This document shows positions 23,283 through 34,619 of a stretch of DNA of 64,000 nucleotides, in pieces (positions within the stretch are counted from its first letter, which is position 1; each line of letters starts with the position of its first letter). A model generated the notes under the pieces. It saw only the letters and a list, made by a program, of their open reading frames with translations. It did no database searches and was not told the origin of the DNA. Position numbers and translations under genes: made by a program. The DNA lies in NCBI GenBank assembly GCA_050084515.1, contig CM114273.1, forward strand, positions 930,001 to 994,000, in the 5' to 3' direction. The DNA is from Blasia pusilla (Eukaryota > Marchantiophyta > Marchantiopsida > Blasiales).

Positions 23283-26200
23283 TTTTAATTTAATTCACCA
23301 TGCTCAACGCAACTTCCACACTCCAAAATTAATTTCAGCCTACTACTTTTATGAGTCAATGCTCCTAGCTAGCCGCAAACTTGCTAAACACACATGCACT
23401 AACTTCCAAACTTCTTCATCCTAGTACAACATTTTTGGATATTAAGGATAGTATTCAAAGCACTTAATGCAAGCAAGGTCCCTCCCCTTTGGATGGGTGA
23501 GAGGAATTGCTTTCGGGGGCCAGACCGGACGGAAAGAATTCCTTGATTATGAACTTTCGACGCCCGTTATGCTATAGCCATTAAGTAGCCAACCTTGGAG
23601 TGTTTTGGATATCCGCGATAGAGATTTCCACACCATGATGATGCGTAGATATGTAGGGATGCCTCCTTGGCAATGGACATGAATTTGGTTTAGTCGGATG
23701 ACTTTTGAAATTTGAAGAACGTTAGAAGGCGGAACTTTGAGTCAATATTCACTCCACATTTGATCGCTCCAACATGTTGTGTTCTGCGTGAATCTGGCTC
23801 AGTAATAATTGTAGGTATGATCTACCACACTCAAATCTGGAGTGGTACGCGGAGGGTCACATTCTCCTCAACTCTGCTGCAAATCTCAAATCCAATCCAA
23901 TCTCTGTTTTAATGTGCCTCTCAGTGTAGATTTGTATGGGTCGATACAAAAGGTGCTCCGCTCCGTTCGTATGTGTGGAAGACACGGTGTTGAAGGTGTT
24001 GCACAACTTTGTAGATGGAAGACTAGGCTCATGGCTACCTTTCCTACTATTTTGTATGAGTTGAAATGATTGTGTGGTTTGTGTGGATTGAGAACATCCG
24101 CTTTCTTTTACTGCATACAATATGAAGTGGCACTCCGAAGTAGGAAGAGTAGATTCTTGGCTAGCATTTTCTCCTCCCTATTGTTTCATATGTGTGTTCA
24201 AGGGATTATGCTTTGTGTGGATTGAGGGAGTGCAAGGCTTCTGCTTTATTTTTACTTTGTATAAAGTGCAAGATCACATTGGAAGAGCTCTGCTCTAGGA
24301 GGAAGGGAGAAGAATGGGTTGGGTTCTTTGTACAATCTGCTACTTGCGTAGAGTTTAGCATTGTCTGTGTCTTCGTGCAACCCAAACTTGCATTTGGTGA
24401 GGACATAATGGTTTCCGTGATAGTCATGGGAAATCATTCTAAAGTGCTTTTTCTACTCAACGACACATCCTTTACTTCTCCTAAGGAGCCTCATTATAAT
24501 CGACCATATTAGCACGTGATTTTTGGAGTTCTTTGCCTGTAGCGAGACATGATAGGAGCTTAGAGGTCAAAAAATTCATAGTGTTGTTTAGGGAATTCGG
24601 GTTTCCACTCCAATAAGGGAGAAACCATTCGGATCACCATGTACCTCCTATTTAGTCATTTTCGAAGGCGTGCACGAAATGCTTTCCATTCCCACCATGG
24701 AAAAGCCATTCCCTAATCCTCCGATCTCCTAAGCACGACTCCCTATACTGTCGCGCTCCCTTCTCCAATGAGCTTTAGTAGTTTATGTGGTTGTTGATTT
24801 TCTTTGCTTTTAGTTGCTTATAGCAAAGGGCATTGAGGCCCACCATTCTATGGTGGCATTAAGGTAGAGCAAAATGGTTTCCACTCCAACCAGAGAGAAG
24901 CCATTATGGTCATCTTCTACCTCCCATTTGCTTAATTACAAAGGCGCAAATGGAATAGTTTCCATAACAATTACAAACAAACTATTTTTTAATCCTTCTT
25001 CTGTTGAGCGCGTCTCCCTATACTTCTCCCAAGGAGCTTCACCAAAACGTCTTCTTAGAAGCCCCATGTGGATTTTGTTATTCTTTGCTTTTATTTGATT
25101 AGCCATTCCATACCTTCTACATCCCTCAACATCATATGACCGTTTGCATCATAGCAATAGTTTGAAGGAGCAAGACTTTGTACTCAATTATTGTATTGGA
25201 GTCTTTGCTGCATCAATGTTGAGAATACATGTTGCTTATGATACAATAGTAAAATTTCCCTACTTAGATGGGTCTCATTCTTGTGCCTACTTTTGTGAGC
25301 AAGTTCAACAACCATGTTGGTTATGTTGTTGAAGAGATAAATTTATTGATGAATATCCCAACTTGTGATATGATTTCTTGTGCTTATAATTTGCTCATCA
25401 AACATAGGATAGTCAGGTTGCGGCTGTAAATGAAATTTAATCTGAGCATGTAGCAACTCCAAAGCATTGCGATTCTTATCCAAAGATCAAAGACTTTATT
25501 TTTTCCCTCTATCAACACGCTCATATTCTCCATGGCCCGAAGTTGATGCAAATGCAATGTGAACTCTTGAGTTACTTTAGGTAAGCCATCGATGATTATA
25601 CTATCAAGGTTTTAGAGAAGCAATCTCTAACTCTCAAAGCTACGCATGATCGATTCCATTTGACTACAAATCTGCTAGCAAATCTGGGAAATCAACTTTA
25701 CCAGATTTGACAAAGCTCGCAACTCCAAAAGTACTTTTTTCCTCTCTCATGTTGTTTTTCTCCAAAGGGCACATGAAAATATCAAAGAAGGTATTATCAA
25801 AATCATTCTTGAAAGGTCAGATTTTTGGGTCATTGAAGGCATTTTCAATGGAAAATTTTTGCTTCCTGTTTTTTACTGGCCGAACAAGTGAAGTGCCTTG
25901 CTGCTCCATTTTTTCGTCCCTTGGATTATAAAATTGTATCTTCCACCCTTGCTATCGTTGATTGCAGCTCTTGCATTTGACGACAATAATTAGATGCTAT
26001 CAAAATCATACAAGGGTGGGGTGGAGGAGGAGTCCACAAGTACCAGTTGGTATCCTCAACGGTGTATTCCTTTGTGCCCTTTTGGTTTTCTTGAACCGTT
26101 CGCTCCTAGGCCGCTTCTCCTCTTTCGCTCTCAAATCTCTTATCAAATCACAAACCTCAAACATTGTGAAGACCTCTCCCTCCCCTTGCTCTGTCCTTGC

Positions 26201-26540
26201 CTATTGGAGCGCTTGAACCCTACTTCCCTACTTCTACAACAGTCGCCCAAGCTCGTCGTTTTTAAAGTAAGAAACTAAAGACAATGCCGCAAGGAACGCG
26301 ACATGATTGTACACTCCCTTTGCACTCCATACACAACGCGAGCCACACAAAATATTGCATAATGGTTTCCTCAAGTCAATGGAATGGTTTCCATGATACA
26401 ATGGAGTAAATGACACTATCATCCACATAGAAAGTTATGTCCATATACGTCATGCTAAAGAACAATTTTAAGAACCTAATTTTTATTATTTATTTGCAAG
26501 CCCACATTGTTGATTAGATGTACGGTGTCAATTCTCTTCA
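23283..26540. other. No gene seen
   Basis: Short frames only. From about 24.6 kb the GGAATGG/TTTCCA motif described below becomes frequent. Confidence 0.35.
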
Positions 26541-26711
26541 TCTATATTATTATTGGAGAGTGCCTTCTTGATTTGCAAACACCTCTTTGCTTAACATGTG
26601 GCAACCGGGCTGCAAAAAAATATTTCCCCCTCTAGGGGCAGCAAGAAAAATATTTTGTGTGCAACATGATTAGTCCATTCACTCCCGTGCATGGCACGAG
26701 CTGCCCACTAG
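26541..26711 (+). mobile_element. Complete-looking 171-bp Helitron-like element (family A)
   Basis: It starts TCTATATTATTATTGGAGAG and ends with a CGTGC/GCACG hairpin, ten bases, then CTAG, precisely between A26540 and T26712. These are the hallmarks of a Helitron 3' end and target. It has no coding capacity. Confidence 0.6.
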
Positions 26712-28244
26712 TAATTCATAAGTGAAGGAAATTTGCACCATTCTAATGGCACCCTAATGTTGCACACATGAAGAAGTGCATTTTTCAGCAACTCCATGGG
26801 AACACTAGAAATTGCAATTACATGGAGCCATTGGGCTGCTGGTACAATCAGCCAATTGGACTTCAAATCCACATCTCTCATGTTAACTTTTATCTTTCTA
26901 AGCAAGGATATGAGAGAACATTAAGTAATGATTAGTTTTGCATGCAATTTTACCACGGATGCATTGATCTTAATAACATATAGCCAAACGCACATCCAAA
27001 AGAAAGTACAAATGGTTTTGGAATCAATGTCATGGAATGGTTTCCAAAAGTTCAACTTGTCATAGATGTCCTCAAAAGGCTCAAAGGGCACCTTGAATTT
27101 TGACAGCAAAACGAGAGAAAATTTGTATAAAATGATAATTCAAGATTGTTCATTATTCATTTCGAAATTCTAAAATAAATTTCAAAACTTTTTTGCAAAC
27201 ACTTTACTAAGAGCTTCAAACTCCCTAAATTGATGAGAAGGCATATAACAAGAAAATGCCCAAATGATTATATGTCCATTTGCCATACTCCATAACCCCT
27301 AAGGGTTCGTTTAGGGTTCCATTGTTCGGGCAAGTGATGCTTCTTTATAAAATTGGGCTTGTGGTCAAGATTGCATATGGACAAACTCCGTATCGGCGGA
27401 CACATCCATATCCGTGGACTTACGTTCGTACGTCCTATGGAAGGACTTATCCCATGTGGGCCCCACCTTCCCCTCCTTTCTCATTCCCTCCACTTGCCTA
27501 TAAGTTCCATAATTTCCCGTTTCTTCCTCCTTCCACCCCAAACTTCCTCCCCCCTTATTGACCCACTCGCCGTTTCCCTACCTTCCATCATGAACTATAA
27601 GTGTAGGCCCCATCTCTTGCAATCCATGTCCGTGGACATCTCCAGACTTGTCCGTCCATGTCCGTTTTTGTGCAACCATGCTTGTGGGTCTAGCTTTGTC
27701 TTTTAAGACTTTGCTTTGGGGAAAGATGGTAGGTTCATGAATGAATCTTGTGGATTTTGTGTATCATTCACATGTGTTATCATGGATCTTGTCGATCCTC
27801 TTCTACGTCTTGACCAATGTTTAATGGAACTCGTCTAATAGAATTGAGGAATTTGTCTATATAAGTGGTAAATGGATCTTCTGGATGGGCTGACAATCCA
27901 TTTTCAACTACTATTCTTGTTGTCTCAATCCTCATGCTTATCTCCTTGATAACTTTTGCGGCCAAAGTGAAGAGTGTGGGGTTGTTCAGACATGATCGTT
28001 GTATATATGCAAACAAATTGTCGAATTCCTCCACGGCGGTGCCAACTACACTCTCTAAGATGGCTAGGTGTAGGTCATTGGTAGATGGAATGGTTTCTGG
28101 TAATCCAACACCAAAGATGGAATACTATTAGTTGGTGAAGAAGCAATATTTGATATCAATTTTAATTTAGAAATCTTAAATATCACATAATCGGAGAGCT
28201 GTCCAAGACATTACTTAGTTTTGTTATCTACCGTCATCCTTATT
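26712..28244. other. No intact gene; may be part of a decayed transposon
   Basis: An 84-codon minus frame at 27780-28034 has no recognised domain. It may be the C-terminal remnant of the MULE transposase that lies next to it. CCTAAGGGTTCG near 27298 resembles a DNA-transposon end, but no partner terminus was found. Confidence 0.3.
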
Positions 28245-29350
28245 CTAATTAGTAGTGACTGTTTCGTTAGCATCATTTTCCTCTTCATCATTGGATTGTT
28301 GCCTTATGAGCTTGAGACGAGCAATCCCACCATGTCTTGTACCTAACCTTGTTCCCAAAATCTTCACGAAATCTGCTTCCTTGTATTTATCCTTCATCAA
28401 GGCAGTTATATGCATGATGGTGCATAATATAAGAAGCAAGCGGGAAATCATCATCGTACATTTCTATGGAGATACAACCTTTGTGGAAGCTTTTGTTCCA
28501 AATCTGCAGTAATATTTGAGTCAGTGAAAGAGGTTCTTAAAATATGCTTGCATATGTTTCCAATCAAGGACCACAGACATTCACAATGCCCCCACTTCAT
28601 ACCATCTATATTCCAAAGTCTGGCTTTGAACTCTTGCCATACTCACTTTTCCTCTAGCGTGCATGATTTCTTCATCACCTCCAAAAATTTATTTTCCTTT
28701 CAAGACAACATTAATTATATGTTTCTCGTATGTTGCATTTGTCATAAATCCCCTTTGTTTCAATAGTTGTAGATGGAAATACCATGCCTCAATGTCATTG
28801 GTGAGTTTCCAAACTAGGAAAGTCCCCTCTTCTATGAAATAAGGTTTTTTTGTCATCGTTTAGGATAATCTTCATGCTTCCATGAAAGTTTTCAATGGCT
28901 GCATTTGTGTCTTGGTTTGCATGAGAATAGTTCCTCGTTTCTTTTACCCACTTGGTTGAAGTCATTACATGAAGGATGAAAAATTAGTTTCAATTCCAAA
29001 GAAAATTTTGAGCATGCATTAACCATAGAATGGAAAAAGAAGAAAACTAACTAATTTTTTGCTTCCCAATATATTCTATATATATTTTATGAATTCACTC
29101 TCTTTTCGAAAGTCTTCATAGAATTTTTGCAAGTCCTTCTTGGCGTCATCCAAAATGACTTTTCGTGTGTATGTTCATCCAAAATGACTTGTCGTGTGTA
29201 TGTCATGCAAGAATTTACATACGTGATTTCTCCCAACCTTCGGGACATCTCGCCTCTCATACTAGGACAATGTACCTTCCTCTTCAACTTCTATAACCAA
29301 TCATGCCGAACATGCCATAGACATAAGATGACATGTGTTGCCTTAGCGAA
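28245..29350 (-). pseudogene. MULE-type transposase remnant with SWIM zinc finger
   Basis: Minus-strand conceptual translation from about 29345 gives ATHVILCLWHVRHDWL, then MSRRLGEI, then DTNAAIENFHGSMK (28868-28912), then NDIEAWYFHLQLL. A SWIM finger follows, CECLWSLIGNICKH (about 28542-28586, pattern C-x-C...C-x-H). This order (catalytic-core WH block, N-x-xIExFHG block, C-terminal SWIM) is that of MULE/FAR1-like transposases and the ZSWIM-like proteins derived from them. Lesions include a stop in the WHVRHDWL block, TAA at 28689-28691, and a frame change just before the SWIM finger. It is non-functional as it stands. No terminal inverted repeats were located. Confidence 0.65.
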
Positions 29351-31109
29351 ATGGTTTCCATTCTTTCCTTTGTGAATCTAAGGACTCCTAGTGATTATTT
29401 CCATGGCATGGCTTGTTCACATTATCCACATGAGCCCTATTTTTGTTAGTGATTTTTTCCACATGTGAAGGAGTAGTGATTTTAAGGACAAAAAAAATCA
29501 TTGGTACCCACGTTTACAACTATCATCCCGATTTAAAATCTGTCGGCGAGGCCTTCTACCTCTTCCACTTTTGGGGATAGTATACATGTAAGAAAACCAC
29601 CACAAATGATGTTATATAAAGTTGGAAATCATTCTTCAACATTGCATAATCGAATGTTCTTCTCCATGCTCACACATATCAACATGTAAAGGCTTGGAAG
29701 CAAAGAGACCAAGCACTTGTGTACCACTTCTTGTTGCAGATGTCGTAAGTCATTTGGGCCATACGCACAATAGTATATTTTGTAAAGTGGATCCTCTCCA
29801 TCCACCATCCCACGAGCCCTTACACAATCTTGATGTTCCTTTCAAAAACTTAGTGGGGTTTCTTCTATCTCCAACACCCTTGCCACCAATAAAATCTTAT
29901 ATCTTCTCCTAAGGAATGTGTGCCACATGATCATCATCCCATTGAAGGTCTTTGGGTGTGACATATCCGAAGGGAATATCTACTTGAACCACAACCTTCC
30001 TCATGAAGAGTATTCGTTTTGTAAGAGAGCTAATATGTAAGGGCTCTATCCTTATGTCCATGGCAAGAGTGAACTTTTATCTAATAAAGAGGCAATATGG
30101 TTGATTGATCTTTCTTGTATGAAATGGAGAAGGACACAACATGCGTAATAAACAGTCAGACATGCCTCACAAGGTGTAATCCATTAATGCATTTGCAACA
30201 AGTAGAGTTTACTATACAAAATCAATGTGCATGTATATACCATGATGCAAGAGAAGGAATGGGTTTATAGTGTGCATGCAATGATCTCACATGCAAAATT
30301 AATATTCAGTTCACTTTGTAGTACTTTGTTTTTGGATGTTTCAAAAAGCATATGTAAGCAATGGTTTTTTAAGACCTTAGAATGGCTCCACAATGGCTTG
30401 AATGATTACTATGCATGGCGGAATCGTTTCCATATGAAAAATGGTTTCCATCGGGAGAGGAATGGTTTCCAATGGGAAATGGTCTCCACTTCTGGGAAAG
30501 ATATCAGTCTTCCTACTGATAAGATACTTAAGTATAAGATAGTGTTTCACCAGACACAAAGCATGTATGATAAGAATGATGTGAATTTCCATCGCTTAGA
30601 ATTAAGATTTCCATACTCTTTGCACAAGGCAATGGTATTGAAAGTAGTCGCATATCTTTATTTCGACATTAGATAATCTATAATGAGGCTACTAGTATGG
30701 AGCCAACCACTTTTGCAACCCCTAAAAAACTAGCGAAGAACTCTGATACATACTTCTATACTAGACCAAAAAAAGCATGATGTAAGATTTTCCCATACGT
30801 AAGGTAAGATTTTACAAGAATGGAAACTACTACAAAGATGTCCAAATGTCTGAAAATGGTATATCCCCCAAGGAAATAGGATTCAAAAAAGTAGAAATCA
30901 ATCGAAATGACTTCTCGGATCTGAGTTGGGATAATGCCCATCTACGCGATCTACAATATACAATAGAAAAAGTAAAAACAAGTAGGAAAAAAATCACCAC
31001 TATCCACTACACACCAATATCAAAATAAGAATATTGATTTCAAATTAGCGAATAGTGAGTAATGACACTAGAAGGGAATAGTTTAAAAAATACATGTCTT
31101 TGAACTAAT
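29351..31109. other. No gene seen; probable continuation of decayed element
   Basis: Frames up to 149 codons (30227-30676, plus) lack recognisable motifs. The minus strand at 30420-30490 reads as METIP-like repeats. Confidence 0.3.
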
Positions 31110-32296
31110 TCATACCTTTTGTTTCTTTTTCCCCAAGCTTGACTTGGATCGACCATATTTGTTCTTCCTTTTGGCTTGCCTAGTTGGAGGAGTTGCCATC
31201 ATTTGTTGGAGAACTTCAGGCTTCAAGTTTCCTAGTTCCCTACACTTGTCAATAGTAGGAGTCAAACCTGTCGAAGTAGACTTTCCCTTGTATACCTTAC
31301 TTTCCAAAACCTTACTTTCCAAAACCTCCCTATCTTCCATGTGTGTCTTATTCAAGATCTAAGTAACATCCAATTGTGTGCCACTTGGCAATCCACTCCC
31401 ATTGTCAATAGCCTCAAAGACCTAGCTCGTTGTTGGCGAAAACCCATCTTCGTTCTCCTCATTCAAATCCCTAAGGATTGTGTATCAGATAGTGTGTCCA
31501 CCATCGGATCTTGTTCAATAGAACCTACCCTTCCTTTTCCAACACTCTTTCATAATCCACTCACTCTTCTTGCAACTCCTAACAATGCCTTGCCTAGGTT
31601 TTTCTTCAAGGCTCTCAACTCTCTAGAAGAAGACTTATTTTTCAAAAGAAAGTCATCATCTACATCTTCAACATCCTCAAAAGCAAGGGAACCTAGTTTA
31701 GGATCCTTAATATCACCATGAATAAGAGTGAAAAAATCATCAATGTTGGTCCAATCCAAGTGCTGCTCATTCCAAACATCTTTGCAACATGTGTTATGCT
31801 CCTCGGCTGTTCCTTTCAAACCTACTCCTTGAGGTAGAATGACTTCCACACAACCATCATCCCTTGCTAGGGGAATGGCAACACTCTCATCCTCTCCCGC
31901 AATTGGAATGATTTCCACACACTGATCATGTATGGCCGGTGGAATAACTTCTCTACTCTCACCCTTTCCTATAGATGGAATGGCCACACTCTCATCCTCT
32001 CCTGATGGTGGAATGGCTTCCACACTCTCATTCTCTCTTACATGTGGAATGGCTTCCACACCTTGCTTCTCTATCACATTTGGAATAGCTTATGAAACAA
32101 GATCTTCGTCACTCATCTCCGATGAAGAATTCTCTACATCCGTGTCTTTTGTGGACTTCCTACTCCTCCTTTTGATCGATGATGACTTGCCCTTATCTTG
32201 AGGAGTAGTATCCAATTTAGAAATCCTCTTGCCCTTGCGCTCAGATCCTTTAATCATGGATCTCGTGCAACTTCTTGGTCTGGTATGTTTCTCCAA
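31110..32296 (-). pseudogene. Degenerate repeat-protein ORF with VEAIP-type repeats
   Basis: From 32296 the frame encodes a Lys/Arg/Ser-rich head (about 68 aa), a TAA at 32090-32092, then in the same frame about 175 aa. That part has eight or so imperfect 12-15 residue repeats of the form ESVEAIPPSGED, followed by an acidic tail (DVEDVDDDF). A separate basic frame lies at 31110-31355. I do not recognise the family. It may be an accessory ORF of the surrounding transposon, and the repeats are coded by the dispersed TGGAATGG motif. Confidence 0.35.
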
Positions 32297-33454
32297 ATGG
32301 GGCTCACCATCTCAATCCTCCCTAATCTCCTCTACCACACCCAAATTGGACTTCACCTCTAGGTTGCCTGCGAGAAGGCAATGTTTGAAAATGACTACTA
32401 CTAGAACTAGGAGACTTATGTGATTCTCATTCATTCATTTCATTATGCTCATTTCCCTCCATCTGAATGCTTCTTTGCTTTCCCTTGTTAGACCAAGTTC
32501 CTCTATGGTCCTTCCATCGACTAGGGACAAATATGGAATCTCTCTCCTCACACATGTCTCTATCCTTTTCTTAAGTAAGTAAGTATAGTTGACATATCTT
32601 TAAGTCCATATTTACTTGCAAGTAGAGTTCGCACCAATCTTGAGGGGAATCTTGAAGCGTGAATATCTTGGCCGTACGTCCACCATCTAATATCAAAGCA
32701 AGGATCCGAGACAATGCAATAGCTAAAGCTATATCTCCTATATTTGTGATACTTGCAAGGAGAAAAATATACAAAAATGTTGTTCCCATTCTACCATGAC
32801 AATCAATGCAAAAAAACCGTGAAGACGATGAATCATTTTGGTAGATTTTTTCAAGTTTATTGTATATAGTATCCTAAATACCACATTTCCCTTTATTCAA
32901 TTGTGCTTCTTCTAGTCATTCTTATTATTTTAACCCTCATATTATTTCTTTGCCATAAACTGTGAATACTTGGCTTGATGAGGCTTAAGCCACCCCATTA
33001 AATTTTTATTTTTTTGCAAGCAATCCATGCCACAAGCTATGGCAATTGAGACTCTCTTTCCCCTTTTTGCACTACCCCCCATAGTTTTTTAACCAACTCC
33101 AAGTGTAAAAAATAGGCCTTGCCCATCCCAATCAAGTCCATTCTCTATTAATGGAAAGTGAACATCCCAAAACAACATCCATCATGGTGTTGCTATTCTC
33201 GCAATCTAGTATCCTCACAATATTTGAATATACTTCATCCTTTCAAGAATATCCTCCTATTGAAGAATGTTTAAACACTCCTCCAAATCACATTCCATAA
33301 AAGCCAACAATGATGGCGCACTTCTTCCCAATTTTGGGATATGAGCATCCCATTGCATTGATAGCCATCTCTTTGAGTGAAATAATCGCAACTTATACAA
33401 CTTTTCTCTCCTTATCTTCTCCTCCATCTGCTTGCATCTCCCGATTTTCTCAAG

Positions 33455-33492
<38 letters not shown>

Positions 33493-34619
33493 ACCCTTCA
33501 CAAGGTCTAATGCACACATACTTGAATTCTCTAGTGGAAGTAGATAACATTCAGCAAGATGAGGGTGGTTCTTAACCAAATGTTGATTGCATTTGGTTTT
33601 GTTTTTGGCCTTTAAGATACGATTGCACACTATACACATCATTTTTCTCCATTATCAATATATTTCCAAAATACATATTTTACCCCATAGCAACATCCAA
33701 TACAACTCTCTTCTGACCAAAACCAGCCATAACAACCATTCACTTGCAACTTGAATTCCTCACACTCGTAAGAAATTGATATAAAAGAAGAAGCCAAAAT
33801 ACAGACATAAGACTCCAATTTTATGATTTGGTGCATCCTTATAAGTCTAAAAGTTCATGAAGAGCACGTTGAAGGAGATAATATTTCATCTATAGGTAAT
33901 GGTTTCCAATTAGAAAACATGAATGGCTTCCAATCACACCAACTAAATATATGTGGCCGTGATATAGACTTTAGGAAAGAGTTCCACCTACAAAACCATT
34001 CCACGGACACATTAACCTAACATACTCTCTACTTAATTCCAAATAGAGGAGGCATGTAGCATTCTTAAACTAAATGACATCATTATTGCATAGAATGCCT
34101 CTGTAAATGCCACATGCCTCTTGATGACTCGTAAAGAACAAGCTAAAAAGTTATAAAAAGGAAACCATTCCAATAGTGGAATGATTTCTTCTTTATGACT
34201 CTTTATGGAAACGATTCTATGCATATGCCATTTCGACAAAAAAACACCACTACAAATGGAAGTCACATTCCCACGAGACTACATCCTCAAATGCTACTTT
34301 TACATAGAAAATGCTAGTCAAATGCATCTATTACACCTGATTACAATGCTATGAGTACTATTTTTGGATAGAATGGCTTCTCCCTTAGGTGGAATCAGTT
34401 TTGGTTGCTTTTAGACTTTGGATGATATTTTTCAAAAATATTGTTTTCTCAAATCTAACTTAAAAACTACTCCTCTTTGGTAGCCATGGACAACAAATGA
34501 GGCCATTCATTCATAACTAAATAGAAAGGAAACAACATATTTAGGGTGGAATGACTTCTATACCAGGTGGAACGGCTTCTATCTTAGGTGTAATGGCTTC
34601 AATTGTACTTGGAATGGTT
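32297..34619. other. No clear gene; microsatellite and weak zinc-finger-like frame
   Basis: A 76-codon minus frame at 33412-33642 begins CIVCNRILKAKNKTKCNQHL, followed by KNHPHL. This CxxC...HxxxxxH spacing vaguely resembles BED-type fingers of transposases, and the frame then runs into an Arg-Glu repeat coded by the CT microsatellite. I do not call it a gene. Confidence 0.3.
33457..33490. repeat. (CT)17 microsatellite
   Basis: Uninterrupted CT dinucleotide run. Confidence 0.95.

Noticed and set aside
33412-33642. BED-type zinc finger protein
   Set aside because: Only a partial Cys/His pattern is present, and the rest of the frame is an Arg-Glu run coded by the CT microsatellite.
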